Shown piece after piece: positions 8,016 to 17,495 of a DNA stretch of 64,000 nt; positions within the stretch are counted from its first letter, which is position 1, and each line of letters begins with the position of its first letter. Source of the stretch: JBDREC01 sp043820105 [NCBI: Pseudomonadota bacterium] (GTDB lineage: Bacteria > Bdellovibrionota_F > JAHFAK01); the NCBI GenBank assembly GCA_043820105.1, contig JBDREC010000088.1, forward strand, positions 40,133 to 104,132. Direction: 5' to 3'. The position numbers and the translations under genes are program-made. The notes below the pieces were generated by a model. It saw nothing but the letters and a program-made list of their open reading frames with translations, made no database searches and was not told the origin of the DNA.

Positions 8016-9653
8016 ATGAAAATAATTTTAATTCAGCCTCCAATTCAGGATTTTTATGATACCAAGATAAGACTGCAACCATTAGGTCTTGCATATTTAA
8101 AAGCAAGCATTAATAAATTTCATTCTGAGGTAGAGGTTAAAATTAAGGATTATCACGCTGGATTTAAAAGACAAACCATTTCCTATCCAAAAGAACTTTC
8201 TTATTTAAAGGATTATTACAAGTACCCTGACAAATCGCATTTTTCTAGCTTCTATCAGTACTATCATTTTGGTGCGAGCTTTGAATTTATTGCTACTGAC
8301 ATTGAAAGTGAAAAGCCAGACTTAGTTGCAATATCATCTTCCTTTTCTCCCTATTATAAGGAAGTTTTAAAATGTGCTGAAGTAATAAAATCAAAATTAA
8401 ATGTTCCGATTGTCTTAGGTGGATCCCATGCCTCAAGTATGCCTGAAATGATGCTTGAAAATAAAAACATCGATTTTATTATAATTGGTGAAGGAGAAAG
8501 GCCAATAGTTGAACTAATAAAGGCACTCACAGAAAATAGAGATATCGCTCAGGTTCCTAGTCTTGTTTTTAAACAAGAGGATAAAATAATTTATAATAAG
8601 CTACAAGAAAATTATGATATTAACAAATTAGCTATTCCTGATTTTAATGACCTAAACCCACAAAATTACCTTTATGATGGCAAACCACTTAGCTTTATTA
8701 TCACCTCCAGAGGCTGCCCTTTTAAATGTTCGTTTTGCTCGATTAACAAAGTATTTGGAAAAAATTATAGACGAAGGAATAATGAGTCCATTATAGAGGA
8801 AATGCTTTTAAGATATGAAACTGGCATAAGAGTTTTTGATTTTGAAGATGACAATCTAAGTTTTCACAAAACAGAATTTTCAAAGCTATGCAAATTAATT
8901 ATTAGTACCTTCACAAGAAAAGACATTCAACTTCTAGCAATGAATGGAATTTCTTATCAACTTCTTGATAAAGAAATTTTAGGTTTGATGAAAGAAGCTG
9001 GTTTCACACATTTAAATATATCTTTAGTATCATGTGATCTATCAACACAAGACAAAACAAAAAGATCATTGGACTTAAAAAAATATGAATCTGTAGTTAA
9101 AGAAGCTTTTTTACTTGGGCTTAAAACAGTTTCTTATCAAATTCTTGGTTTGCCAAATGAAAGCCTTGAAACAATGATTGATACTTTAATTTATCAAAGC
9201 CAAAATCCAGTTTTAATAGGTTCATCTATGTACTATCAAACCCCTGGATCACATCTATCAGGGGGAATTGAAAAATCGTCACTATCTGATGTCTATAAAT
9301 CGCGCTTAACTACAATGGCGATTGAAACAGATCTATTTAAAAGAGAGGACATATATACTCTTTTTATTATAACAAGAATAATTAATTTCATTAAGAGTCT
9401 AGAAACTGACCAAAAAGAGATTTCAATTCAAAAGGCATTGAACTTATTAGAAAATAAAGATTTAAGGTCAAAAACTTCAGTAGAAATATTAAACTTACTT
9501 CTATCGGGCAAAGGTTTTTTTGCCTACACAAAAGAAGGTCAAAAAATTCAAAACAAATTTGATAATAATTTGTTTTTAAAAATCTGGATGCAACTTAGTT
9601 ATATAAAAACGCAGAAAGGAATAATAATACTGAAAAATAGTATTATCAGCTAA
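8016..9653 (+). CDS. B12-binding-domain radical SAM protein
   Basis: 545 residues. Residues 1-170 have the cobalamin-binding-like fold typical of this family (MKIILIQPP, LGGSHAS about 134-140, GEGERP about 158-163). Then comes a radical SAM core with the cluster motif CPFKCSFC (Cys234, Cys238, Cys241) and a (beta/alpha) barrel to about residue 430. A strict DxHxxG cobalamin motif is absent (KDYHAGF is the nearest), so true B12 binding is uncertain. Members methylate or rearrange unreactive carbons on peptides, lipids or cofactors; the substrate cannot be read from the sequence. It stands alone and overlaps the convergent 1149-residue gene by 4 bp. Confidence 0.85.
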   Translation: MKIILIQPPIQDFYDTKIRLQPLGLAYLKASINKFHSEVEVKIKDYHAGFKRQTISYPKELSYLKDYYKYPDKSHFSSFYQYYHFGASFEFIATDIESEKPDLVAISSSFSPYYKEVLKCAEVIKSKLNVPIVLGGSHASSMPEMMLENKNIDFIIIGEGERPIVELIKALTENRDIAQVPSLVFKQEDKIIYNKLQENYDINKLAIPDFNDLNPQNYLYDGKPLSFIITSRGCPFKCSFCSINKVFGKNYRRRNNESIIEEMLLRYETGIRVFDFEDDNLSFHKTEFSKLCKLIISTFTRKDIQLLAMNGISYQLLDKEILGLMKEAGFTHLNISLVSCDLSTQDKTKRSLDLKKYESVVKEAFLLGLKTVSYQILGLPNESLETMIDTLIYQSQNPVLIGSSMYYQTPGSHLSGGIEKSSLSDVYKSRLTTMAIETDLFKREDIYTLFIITRIINFIKSLETDQKEISIQKALNLLENKDLRSKTSVEILNLLLSGKGFFAYTKEGQKIQNKFDNNLFLKIWMQLSYIKTQKGIIILKNSIIS

Positions 9654-12600
9654 GCCCTTGGAGGGATATTTGATCTTGTGTCTAAAGCTGCTACCATGGA
9701 AATATTATAACCATAGCGCTGAACTAGAACTTTTCGTTTTTCTGATGTTTCTTTTTGAGCAATATCATGTAATCTATCTTTTGAAATTAACAAAGGAACG
9801 TCTTCATCAAAAGTTTCATTATAATATTCACGGATCATAGCAAAGGCATCAGTATTAAAAATACCTAAAACTTTAGATTGTCTACCAAAGGCTGAAGCAT
9901 CAGGAATAGCAACCGTATAGTCACCATTTTGCCCCCATATATTATTAATAATCATCAATGCAACATTAAAAGTTGTAGCACCAAATTTCCCATCTATTCT
10001 ATAATTTGCGGGCAAGTCAAGGTTTAGAGATTTTGCAATTTGATAAAGTGTAAGTTGAACAGCCATTGCAACAGGTACTGCGGCCCCTCCATTATGAGCG
10101 TCACAAAGAGCAATAAAAAGATCTTCTTTATTTACATTAAAACCATATTTTTGAGCAAGACCATTGTAAACATCTCTATTAGCATCTCTCATTTCAAGCG
10201 CAATTTTTGCAGCGAAAGATGGATCCTGAAGATTCATAAGAGCTTCTTGTCTGGAAAGATTATGGCGGCTTTGAGTAAAATCAACAGACACTTCAAAAGC
10301 ACCTGTTGATCCAGCTTTTAAAGATCTTTCAATGTGTTCATTTTCTTTGGTAGCCCTGTCAGCGATATCAAAAGATTCTCTGGCAAATTGCTGTGCCACC
10401 TGAGGTCCAAAATATTCATTTTCCATGTAAAAGTTTTTAAGCCGTTCAATACCTTCATTAATGCCCTGTTCTAAAACACTCGCTTTTTCTTCCACATAGT
10501 CAGATACAGACTCAAAAGACTCAGCAGCGGTTAAATAGGCTTTTGCTTTTGCATGTGCAATTGAACTATCTGCTTTCATTAATTCTTGAGCTTTTTCCCT
10601 ATACCTTCTTGCCATTTCTAAATTAGCATCACTAACAGTCTTTGATCCTGATTTTATGGTTGGCGAAACAATCCCTTGAGCAACAATAGTTGAGATGCTT
10701 TCTGGACTGTGAATATATTCATTGCCTAAAACAGCTAAATTCCCTGCATAATGAACACCTCTGGCTGCTACATCACCAGCTGTTTCAACGCCGCCAGCAG
10801 CCAGATCTCTAGCTGATGAAAGCATGCCTTCTTGCCCTGATTCACTTCTAACTTTTTTAGCAACTACTAAAGAAGCATCATGAGTAATATCAACAGCTGC
10901 TTCCCTCATCATAACAGTCCCTTCCATTCTTTGCCTTGCATTTTCTCCTTGAGCTGCAAGTTCAAAACCCGTTGCTAAACCTTGTGCATTAGCCCTTGAT
11001 AAAGGATTCGCTTCTGTTTCAGATTTTCCAAGTTGTTCTCTCCCAAAAAGCTGCTCTAAGTATTCTCTATCTTCTTCATCTCCAAAAGTTTGAATTTCAA
11101 TAGCTTCATTTACTTCTGCAGGTAAAGCTCCAGTATGAATATCCTGAATCAAAGGACCATCCATGCTTCTATGTTCTCTGCTGGCTGTAATTTCCTTGTC
11201 TTCATAAACTCTTTCTTGGAGCGCTATTTGCTCATAGGCAGCATTACAAACTTTTTCAATATGTTCTTTTCTTGCCACAAAGGCAACTTCTGATAAGGCC
11301 TGCTCTGATCCCCACTTTTTGATTGATAGATCAATGTTTGGATCAAGCAAGTCCAAAGTAGCAGCTATTGACTTTGCTTGAGCATATGTCCAAAAACTTC
11401 CCATTTTTAGTGGACAAACATCATTAACCCACTGGCTCATTGAATATCCAGATGGAATAACTTGGGCATACCAGCCATCTTCGGACTTATACATTCTTTG
11501 TATTGCAAGCTTCATTAACCTTAATATTCCTTTTTCTTTATAGTTTGGCGTATTTATATCAAACGTATGAACATAGGAAATAAAGGCATCAATATCATTA
11601 ATTTTTGGCAGCATTTGCTTTGGCCCACCGATCATTCTTTCTGGATTTATACCTGCATAAAAACATGCAAGCATTAAATATTTCCATTCTGCTTCTATTT
11701 TTCCTTCTGTCGCATATCTTTCAGGATATTGATTTTTGTAAGCATCCATTGCATTTTGAGCAGCCCCCATCGGAAAAAATCCAGCTATTTGAGGAGGAAT
11801 TATACTTGTAGCTTCTCCTCTTAAAACAGCACTAATTCCTGTTTTCACTTTTTTATGATTTAATGTAAAAATTTCAACTGGAGCGAACAATCTTGAACCA
11901 ATCATTAAGGAAAGGGGTGTTGTTCTTTCAGCTCCAATAATTTCATGAGTAATTATAACATCCGTAAATCTAAATTTCTCACCGCTATTAATTCTTTTGC
12001 TTATCGAGATTTCTTCCCATGTTTCATTCCTGAAAACTTCTGGATTCATTCCTTGAATAATTTGATTATTCATGTTCCAAATATTATTGGAAAAGGACAA
12101 TCCACCAGAAACATCATAAGTTTTAGCGAGTAATTTTTTAAAATTTCCATTTTCGCTTGCTATAAATTCTTTTGTTTGAACACCTCTGTTAATTGAAATA
12201 TGACTTGAAGATGCTGTTATTTTTTTTGTTTCTTGGCTTGCATAAGAAGCAATTATTTTTCCAGCTGCTCCTGTTCCACTAAACAAGTATGATACTGTTC
12301 CATATACGGCTTCATTTGTTTTTGCAAAATTAATAAAATTTTTGTAATCATTTATGAGATTTGAGGCATTTGAAGAAAATATTTTTGTTTTGGTCCAAAC
12401 TGTCTTATTTCTTCTGGCTTCACTTGCCCACTGAGTTTCATATCCTGGAATAAGCAATTCTCTATTGGCGGCCCTTCTATTTAATTGCCAGGCATCTCCA
12501 TGGGGAAAGCTTACATTAAAAAAAGCAGATAATGTACCAATAACATGGGCTGCACATTTAGCTCCTTCTACAAGACCTTCTTCATTTCCATAAATAACAG

Positions 12601-13099
12601 GCATTACATCATCTGTCCTCAAGCCAATTTCAAACATGCCAGGTGAAGGCGAAAGTCCACTTTTTTTACCTGCTGAATATTCAAACTCACCCTCTAATGC
12701 TTCTGTCTCAAACTCAGGAAAAGAAAAGACAACAGCAGTTTCGCCTGTATCATCATCCAATGAACTCTGTTTTAATATCCCAGCGATATGAAGTTTTTGT
12801 AAAACTTCAAGTTTTTGACTTTCGTCAGAACATTTAACTATAACTTCAAAACCTGCTTTTAACCACCTAACTTCTTTATTCTTAATTTGTATGATTTGTT
12901 CTTCAGATTCTATCTGATATTCTGCAACACCAAGGAATCTTGCTAAATTTTTCTTGTAGCCACAGATTTTAGTCAACTCAGGACTGTTTTGAATTATTTC
13001 GAATTCAGGAAGATTAAAAGTTACTTCCAGATCAGGACTTGCATAAAGGGGAACAAATAAAAGAATACTTATTATAATTATTATAAACCTATTAGTCAT
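9650..13099 (-). CDS. Large exported orphan protein (1149 aa)
   Basis: Signal peptide MTNRFIIIIISILLFVPLYA, then about 1130 mostly hydrophilic residues. The first third is mixed alpha/beta with few cysteines. The middle (about 590-900) is strongly helical and Ala/Glu-rich (SIAHAKAKAYLTAAESFESV, VAQQFARESFDIADRA), probably coiled coil. The C-terminal ~200 residues look globular (CDAHNGGAAVPVAMAVQ, FGATTFNVALMIINNIWGQN). I recognise no family. It has its own sigma-54 promoter, divergent from the A1-B1 promoter across a shared 399-bp gap, so it is likely expressed with the lipoprotein cluster and may act with it, for example as an assembly or surface scaffold component. That role is inference from context. 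Confidence 0.8.
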   Translation of the reverse strand: MTNRFIIIIISILLFVPLYASPDLEVTFNLPEFEIIQNSPELTKICGYKKNLARFLGVAEYQIESEEQIIQIKNKEVRWLKAGFEVIVKCSDESQKLEVLQKLHIAGILKQSSLDDDTGETAVVFSFPEFETEALEGEFEYSAGKKSGLSPSPGMFEIGLRTDDVMPVIYGNEEGLVEGAKCAAHVIGTLSAFFNVSFPHGDAWQLNRRAANRELLIPGYETQWASEARRNKTVWTKTKIFSSNASNLINDYKNFINFAKTNEAVYGTVSYLFSGTGAAGKIIASYASQETKKITASSSHISINRGVQTKEFIASENGNFKKLLAKTYDVSGGLSFSNNIWNMNNQIIQGMNPEVFRNETWEEISISKRINSGEKFRFTDVIITHEIIGAERTTPLSLMIGSRLFAPVEIFTLNHKKVKTGISAVLRGEATSIIPPQIAGFFPMGAAQNAMDAYKNQYPERYATEGKIEAEWKYLMLACFYAGINPERMIGGPKQMLPKINDIDAFISYVHTFDINTPNYKEKGILRLMKLAIQRMYKSEDGWYAQVIPSGYSMSQWVNDVCPLKMGSFWTYAQAKSIAATLDLLDPNIDLSIKKWGSEQALSEVAFVARKEHIEKVCNAAYEQIALQERVYEDKEITASREHRSMDGPLIQDIHTGALPAEVNEAIEIQTFGDEEDREYLEQLFGREQLGKSETEANPLSRANAQGLATGFELAAQGENARQRMEGTVMMREAAVDITHDASLVVAKKVRSESGQEGMLSSARDLAAGGVETAGDVAARGVHYAGNLAVLGNEYIHSPESISTIVAQGIVSPTIKSGSKTVSDANLEMARRYREKAQELMKADSSIAHAKAKAYLTAAESFESVSDYVEEKASVLEQGINEGIERLKNFYMENEYFGPQVAQQFARESFDIADRATKENEHIERSLKAGSTGAFEVSVDFTQSRHNLSRQEALMNLQDPSFAAKIALEMRDANRDVYNGLAQKYGFNVNKEDLFIALCDAHNGGAAVPVAMAVQLTLYQIAKSLNLDLPANYRIDGKFGATTFNVALMIINNIWGQNGDYTVAIPDASAFGRQSKVLGIFNTDAFAMIREYYNETFDEDVPLLISKDRLHDIAQKETSEKRKVLVQRYGYNISMVAALDTRSNIPPRA

Positions 13100-13155
13100 T
13101 TTAAACCCTACCCTCTTTTAGAAATAAACATTTTTTTATATTCCCCTAAATATAA

Positions 13156-13171
13156 AGCAATCTTCATGCCA
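13156..13171 (-). promoter_or_regulatory. Sigma-54 promoter of the 1149-aa gene
   Basis: Reading leftward: TGGCAT-GAAGA-TTGCT, with 10 bp between GG and GC. Predicted transcription start is near 13145, giving a leader of about 45 nt before ATG 13099. Confidence 0.82.
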
Positions 13172-13429
13172 GATATTAAAAATGTTATTAGTTCTTTATT
13201 TTCAGGCCATTAAGTCGGGCAAACTACGGTTTTTATGTTAAAATCGCAATTTCCATAGTAATTATTCTGTATTTTTTACATTAATGCCAAAACCGACTTG
13301 TCCCCTTACACATTATCCAAGTTTACACTATTATTCCAAAAGACTCAATCCAAGACACTTTAACATAAAATTCCGACAACCAAAAACATAACCCCCTGTT
13401 TTCACTCAGTTTCCCAGTCACTGGCGAAA

Positions 13430-13445
13430 TGGCACACAATTTGCT
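13430..13445 (+). promoter_or_regulatory. Sigma-54 promoter of unit 1 (A1-B1)
   Basis: TGGCAC-ACAAT-TTGCT, a full consensus match at 10-bp GG/GC spacing, 54 bp before ATG 13499. Confidence 0.9.
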
Positions 13446-13498
13446 TCTATATAAAGGTATAAAAACAAGACAAAAAGTTTAAAAATAGGAGTGAGGAA

Positions 13499-14653
13499 AT
13501 GAAAAAACTACAAATAATCATAAGCTTAGCAATCATATCAAGCTTAATTTACTCTTGTGGACCAAGTTCTGCCAGAAATGCAGCTGAATTCAACAACCCT
13601 TTAGATGATCTTATCGAAAAATGGGGTCAATGCGAAGAAGTATCAGCCACAGCCTCAGATCCATATTGCATTGATTCAGATGGAGATGGTATTCCAGATA
13701 TGGTAGAAATTGAAATGGGCACAGATCCAGATGATGGTGATATGACCAGTGAAGAATTTTGCTATAATGCAATGATGACAGGCTCAGAATATGCTGACCA
13801 ATATTGCCAGGCAATTGGTGTTGGAAGTTTTGCAGACCTTGCTGAAACTTATGCAGCTGATGGATACAATGCAGAAATGCTGTTTCAAATACTAGAAATG
13901 TCAACAGGAGCAATTGAGGCGATCATTGTGGCTTTGATTGAGAGAGGGAAGACAGCGGATGCTCAAGCTGCTACAATGCCAGCAGGATACTGTCAATTAG
14001 ATGGTGAAATTTCTGAGGCTCTTGATGAGTTTTTAGAAGCATTAAGAACTGACACTGGCAGAAGCACTTCAAGTAGTAATAGCGGAAGATCAGAACCAAG
14101 CACTTCAACAACTCAAATTACTTCGCACACTTTCTATGCACTTGACGAAGATAATCATATTGTAAAAACACGAGGTAGTCCTTGGGAATATTTTAAATGG
14201 CTAACACCAGATATGTATGAACAGTCTGATATTATTGACAGCGCCTTAGAAGCTCCTACATTCATTAATATAAACTACATTGGCAATGGCGACTATGAAT
14301 ATGTACTTGGAACTTATGGAGATACAGGATATGCCTATCAATACGGTGAAGTACTTGGCCCTTGTGGTGGAAGTGGTTGTGCTATAATGTTTGTTCCTGA
14401 TTCAACAACACAAAATATAACACTAAACTATCAAGCAATTGGATACACAGGTTGCAAAGAAAGTGGTGATAAAGATTCATTAAAAAAAGATACAACAGGA
14501 GCAGTATACAAATTCGCACTATGCTATGAATCAATTTCAAGTGATGCTGTAGGTGAAAATGGAACCTATACAACAGACCTAAGCGATGATGAAAATTGTG
14601 ATTATTTCTTTAGACTTAATCCAGTTGATTGCAATGATAAAAGTGATGAGTAA
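13499..14653 (+). CDS. A1: TSP3-loop lipoprotein, unit 1
   Basis: 384 residues. The lipoprotein signal ends at IYSC-G (Cys20), followed by SARNAAEFNNPLDDLIEKWG, nearly identical in A2 and A3. A single thrombospondin-type-3-like calcium loop DSDGDGIPD lies at residues 59-67 and continues as EIEMGTDPDDGDM. A cysteine-containing helical region (EEFCYNAM, QYCQAIG) and an amphipathic helix (EMLFQILEMSTGAIEAIIVA) follow, then a Ser/Thr/Asn-rich linker (about 195-215) and a variable C-terminal domain rich in paired cysteines, ending PVDCNDKSDE. It is the first gene of a bicistronic unit present three times in tandem. It is probably anchored in the outer membrane; the role is unknown, with adhesin or pilus-associated protein as possibilities. 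Confidence 0.85.
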   Translation: MKKLQIIISLAIISSLIYSCGPSSARNAAEFNNPLDDLIEKWGQCEEVSATASDPYCIDSDGDGIPDMVEIEMGTDPDDGDMTSEEFCYNAMMTGSEYADQYCQAIGVGSFADLAETYAADGYNAEMLFQILEMSTGAIEAIIVALIERGKTADAQAATMPAGYCQLDGEISEALDEFLEALRTDTGRSTSSSNSGRSEPSTSTTQITSHTFYALDEDNHIVKTRGSPWEYFKWLTPDMYEQSDIIDSALEAPTFININYIGNGDYEYVLGTYGDTGYAYQYGEVLGPCGGSGCAIMFVPDSTTQNITLNYQAIGYTGCKESGDKDSLKKDTTGAVYKFALCYESISSDAVGENGTYTTDLSDDENCDYFFRLNPVDCNDKSDE

Positions 14654-14834
14654 AAAAATAAAAATCATCCTGGCAACTGGTGCTCTGGTGACTGGTGACC
14701 AAGACTAGGATTAAAAGCAAATAAAATTGAAAACTGATTATGAAAACATAAAATTTTCAATAATCAACAATTAATAATCAATTTTCAATGAAAGAAATAA
14801 GTAAGTTAGATAATAAAACGTACAAAGGTGGAAA
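14654..14834. repeat. Repeat insertion between A1 and B1
   Basis: This gap is 181 bp, whereas the equivalent gaps in units 2 and 3 are 41 and 29 bp. The extra sequence has a CTGGTGA-type 7-bp array (14670-14700) and a 16-bp inverted repeat with arms at 14727-14742 and 14774-14789 (one mismatch). B1 translation starts after AAAGGTGG just upstream of ATG 14835. Confidence 0.75.
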
Positions 14835-15860
14835 ATGAAAAAGCTAATAACAACATTATTATTAATATCCTTTATATTGTCATCATGCATGACCTCAGGA
14901 GGAACCTCTGCTAACCAGGTTATTGGTGATGCAGCTGGAAGTGATGAAGAATGGGATTGGGATGAAGATGATCCATTTGGTGGGCTTGAAGATTATGATG
15001 ATACTGATAGTGATGGTGATGGAGTATATGACTGGATTGAAGAACAAATGGGCACAGATCCAAATGATCCAACAGATGTTCCAGATGTAGCAGGTGCACT
15101 GGCCTATGATGCGAGTCTTGATTCTTCAGGAATGTCTAATTTAACAGATTATCTTGGTGGAGCGTTATCAACTTCAATGGCCTCTGTACTAACAGCCTGG
15201 GGACTACCAAAAAATATTAAAACTTGCATAACTCCACGCCCTACAAAAATTAAAGGAAACTTAGTAACAACAGATCAAAAGGCTTTAAAACAATCAAGCT
15301 TTACAATAAACTCTTTGGATATTGATACAGCAACAGAAACACCAACAACAGGAAAATTGAAATTTTCTGGAAACCTTTATTACATGCTAACAAAGGGAAC
15401 TGGTGATAGTAATATACAAGTAGGTCATTATTCTGTACAAGCTGGTATAATTATCATGAAACCAATGGGTTTTACAACTTGTGTTAATACATTCGCAGTA
15501 GATGTGGCTGAAATCCCATGCAAACCTTGTGAGTTTACAGATACAGGCGTTGTTGAAGTATTCGCGGAAGTTTTTGGTGACTGGGCTTGTACTCAAGATC
15601 TGGATAATAAAAAACCTGGTCTTTATGTGGGCTGGGAAGAACCAATTAGCAATGGCTCAATTCAAGGCATTGAATTAACAGGAGTTTCGGCAATTGATGG
15701 AAATTTATATGAATTAACCTATATAAATGATAAAGCTGGAGCAACAGATCAAGAATGTGATGAAATAAGAGATGATTCAACTGAAGTAAGCGCTGAATCA
15801 TTAGTAGAAGATCAGACAAGTATTCTTGAATTAAGAGAGATTTCAACACCGAAAATATAA
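14835..15860 (+). CDS. B1: TSP3-loop lipoprotein, unit 1
   Basis: 341 residues. Lipobox LSSC (Cys18), then an acidic stretch rich in Trp, Asp and Glu, and one calcium-loop motif DSDGDGVYD followed by WIEEQMGTDPNDPTDVPD. Next is a helix pair (SLDSSGMSNLTDYLGG, MASVLTAWGLPKNI), then a beta-rich C-terminal half with conserved FTTCVNTFAVDVAEIPCKPC and VGWEEP segments matching B2 and B3. It is the second gene of unit 1. Its general plan (lipobox, calcium loop, amphipathic helices, cysteine-bearing C-domain) resembles that of A, so A and B may be ancient paralogues. Function is unknown. Confidence 0.83.
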   Translation: MKKLITTLLLISFILSSCMTSGGTSANQVIGDAAGSDEEWDWDEDDPFGGLEDYDDTDSDGDGVYDWIEEQMGTDPNDPTDVPDVAGALAYDASLDSSGMSNLTDYLGGALSTSMASVLTAWGLPKNIKTCITPRPTKIKGNLVTTDQKALKQSSFTINSLDIDTATETPTTGKLKFSGNLYYMLTKGTGDSNIQVGHYSVQAGIIIMKPMGFTTCVNTFAVDVAEIPCKPCEFTDTGVVEVFAEVFGDWACTQDLDNKKPGLYVGWEEPISNGSIQGIELTGVSAIDGNLYELTYINDKAGATDQECDEIRDDSTEVSAESLVEDQTSILELREISTPKI

Positions 15861-15863
15861 GTT

Positions 15864-16006
15864 GAATTTTGAATTTTGAATTTTAAAAACCATACGACAG
15901 TCACTAAAAGTCAATAATATTAATACCATAACAGCCCTAAAACCCTCTTAAAACCAATTTAACAACAGAAACCCACCTCTAATAATCCAAAATTCAAAAT
16001 CCAAAA
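15864..16006. repeat. Inverted heptamer element (GAATTTT...TTCAAAA)
   Basis: Three tandem GAATTTT units (15864-15884) and three units of the complementary series, TCCAAAA, TTCAAAA, TCCAAAA (15986-16006), enclose about 100 bp. The whole element is missing from the otherwise similar gap between units 2 and 3, which suggests an insertion. Confidence 0.72.
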
Positions 16007-16196
16007 CAAACCAAATCCACAAAAATACCAGTAAACCAAATACCAAACACAACTCCCATGCCTAAAATTCAGCAAAAAACCCCTGTTTCCTTAACAAAAT
16101 CGCTGAAGATTATGGATTATAATTAGGATTAGGATCAAGGTTAGAATAAAAAAATCCAAGAAATCTCCATATAAGCTCCCGAAATAACAAGAAACA

Positions 16197-16230
16197 AGCT
16201 TACAGCTGACAGCTTACAGCTTACAACTTA
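16197..16230. repeat. AGCTTAC heptamer array before the unit 2 promoter
   Basis: AGCTTAC, AGCTGAC, AGCTTAC, AGCTTAC and AACTTA in tandem, ending 7 bp before the -24 element. At the matching place unit 3 has a CACTTAC array instead. Confidence 0.8.
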
Positions 16231-16236
16231 TTCTCT

Positions 16237-16252
16237 TGGCACACATCTTGAA
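16237..16252 (+). promoter_or_regulatory. Sigma-54 promoter of unit 2 (A2-B2), weak -12
   Basis: TGGCAC-ACATC-TTGAA: perfect -24 and correct spacing, but -12 is GA instead of GC. Unit 3 has the same change, so units 2 and 3 share an ancestor after unit 1 or are under different strength control. Confidence 0.7.
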
Positions 16253-16320
16253 ATAGAACTCAGTAAGGCGTATATAAAAACTGTATTATTGTATAAAAAC
16301 ACCAAAATGGGAGTTAAGCA

Positions 16321-17454
16321 ATGAAAAATATTAGTTTTTTAGTCGCCTTATCATGGCTCTATCTATTATCAACAATTGGTTGCGGACCAACTGCTGCCAG
16401 AAATGCATCAGAATTTAAAAATCCATTAGATGAATTATTCGACAAATGGGGGCAATGCACAGAAGTTTCCCCAACAGCCACAGATCCATATTGTATTGAT
16501 TCAGATGGAGATGGTATTCCAGATCTAGTGGAACTGGAAATGGGAACTGATCCAGATGATGGTGATATGACCCAGGAAGAATTTTGCTTAAATGCAATGC
16601 AAACCGGATCAGAGTACGCTGAACAGTTCTGTGAAGCCATGGGCCTGGGCAATGGTTTTGGTGATATGCTTGATCAGGCAGCAGCTGGTGATGGATTTAA
16701 TGCAGAACTTCTGATTTCGATTTTGCAATTAACAGGAGATGCTCTGACTCAGATTTTGACAGCTTTTGCTGAAGCGGGAAAGACGAGTAATCCGTATATG
16801 GGATCAGCTCCAACTGGATATAACACAAGAGATAGTGAAAAAACAGATAAAACAAATGAATTACTTGAGGAATTACTATCAACAATGGATGAACAACCAA
16901 GTAATCTTGGACAAGCATCACCTTCAACGATTTCTAGATCACATAATGAATACTCATATTATTATATAGGAAAAGCACCTAGAAGAACTTGGACCAAAAA
17001 TGAAGTTAGAAGCCAGAACGCTTCTCAATGGCAATTTGCTGAACCTACATCTTCTACATCATACATAAATATTGTTAGCACAGAATCAAAATATGAATAT
17101 GTAATCGCATCAAATTATTCTCCAACAGAAGGCCTAAGTTATGATTTTGGGTCTATAACAGACGCTTGTGGAAATATTGGTTGTGGATTAATTTTTACAC
17201 CATACGCCACTTCGCAAAATTATTTTAACGCAATGACAATTCATTCTTATTCAAGTTGTAAAATTGTTGATAACGGTGATAAAACATATGATGATATAAA
17301 GAAAAATACGCCTGGAGCAATTGGTCTATTTTACCTTTGTTATGATCCGATTACAGGCGAAGACACAGGTTATATAGATTCAGATGATAACGAATGTGAG
17401 GTCTATTTGAGAAAAACATTGGTTGATTGTAACACTGAAAGTTCAAGCAGTTAA
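16321..17454 (+). CDS. A2: TSP3-loop lipoprotein, unit 2
   Basis: 377 residues. Lipobox STIGC (Cys21), then AARNASEFKNPLDELFDKWG and the calcium loop DSDGDGIPD followed by VELEMGTDPDDGDMTQEEFC. Up to about residue 170 it is very close to A3 (FNAELLISILQLTGDALTQI). The C-terminal half is much more diverged (ASQWQFAEPTSSTSYINIVS) but keeps the cysteine positions and the VDCN ending. Conserved N-terminal and variable C-terminal halves suggest a common anchor or assembly part and a diversified exposed part. GGGAG lies just before ATG 16321. B2 follows after 41 bp, so the two are probably cotranscribed. Confidence 0.85.
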   Translation: MKNISFLVALSWLYLLSTIGCGPTAARNASEFKNPLDELFDKWGQCTEVSPTATDPYCIDSDGDGIPDLVELEMGTDPDDGDMTQEEFCLNAMQTGSEYAEQFCEAMGLGNGFGDMLDQAAAGDGFNAELLISILQLTGDALTQILTAFAEAGKTSNPYMGSAPTGYNTRDSEKTDKTNELLEELLSTMDEQPSNLGQASPSTISRSHNEYSYYYIGKAPRRTWTKNEVRSQNASQWQFAEPTSSTSYINIVSTESKYEYVIASNYSPTEGLSYDFGSITDACGNIGCGLIFTPYATSQNYFNAMTIHSYSSCKIVDNGDKTYDDIKKNTPGAIGLFYLCYDPITGEDTGYIDSDDNECEVYLRKTLVDCNTESSSS

Positions 17455-17495
17455 TCAATGAATGAACCAATATTATTATTTAGAAAGAGCAATTT

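Larger units (their letters stand above)
13100..13498. other. Divergent control region with two sigma-54 promoters
   Basis: 399 bp between the 1149-residue gene and A1. It holds opposed sigma-54 promoters at 13156-13171 (minus) and 13430-13445 (plus). Between them an inverted pair AAGTCGG (13212-13218) / CCGACTT (13293-13299) is a candidate activator site. The TGACA palindrome seen near the pilin is absent here. Confidence 0.7.
15861..16320. other. Gap between units 1 and 2
   Basis: 460 bp. It contains an inverted pair of 7-bp arrays (GAATTTT x3 at 15864-15884; TCCAAAA/TTCAAAA at 15986-16006), an ATGCCTAAAATTCAGC block (16058-16079) shared with the next inter-unit gap, ATTAGG hexamers near 16125, an AGCTTAC array (16197-16230) and a sigma-54 promoter. 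No gene was seen. Confidence 0.8.
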
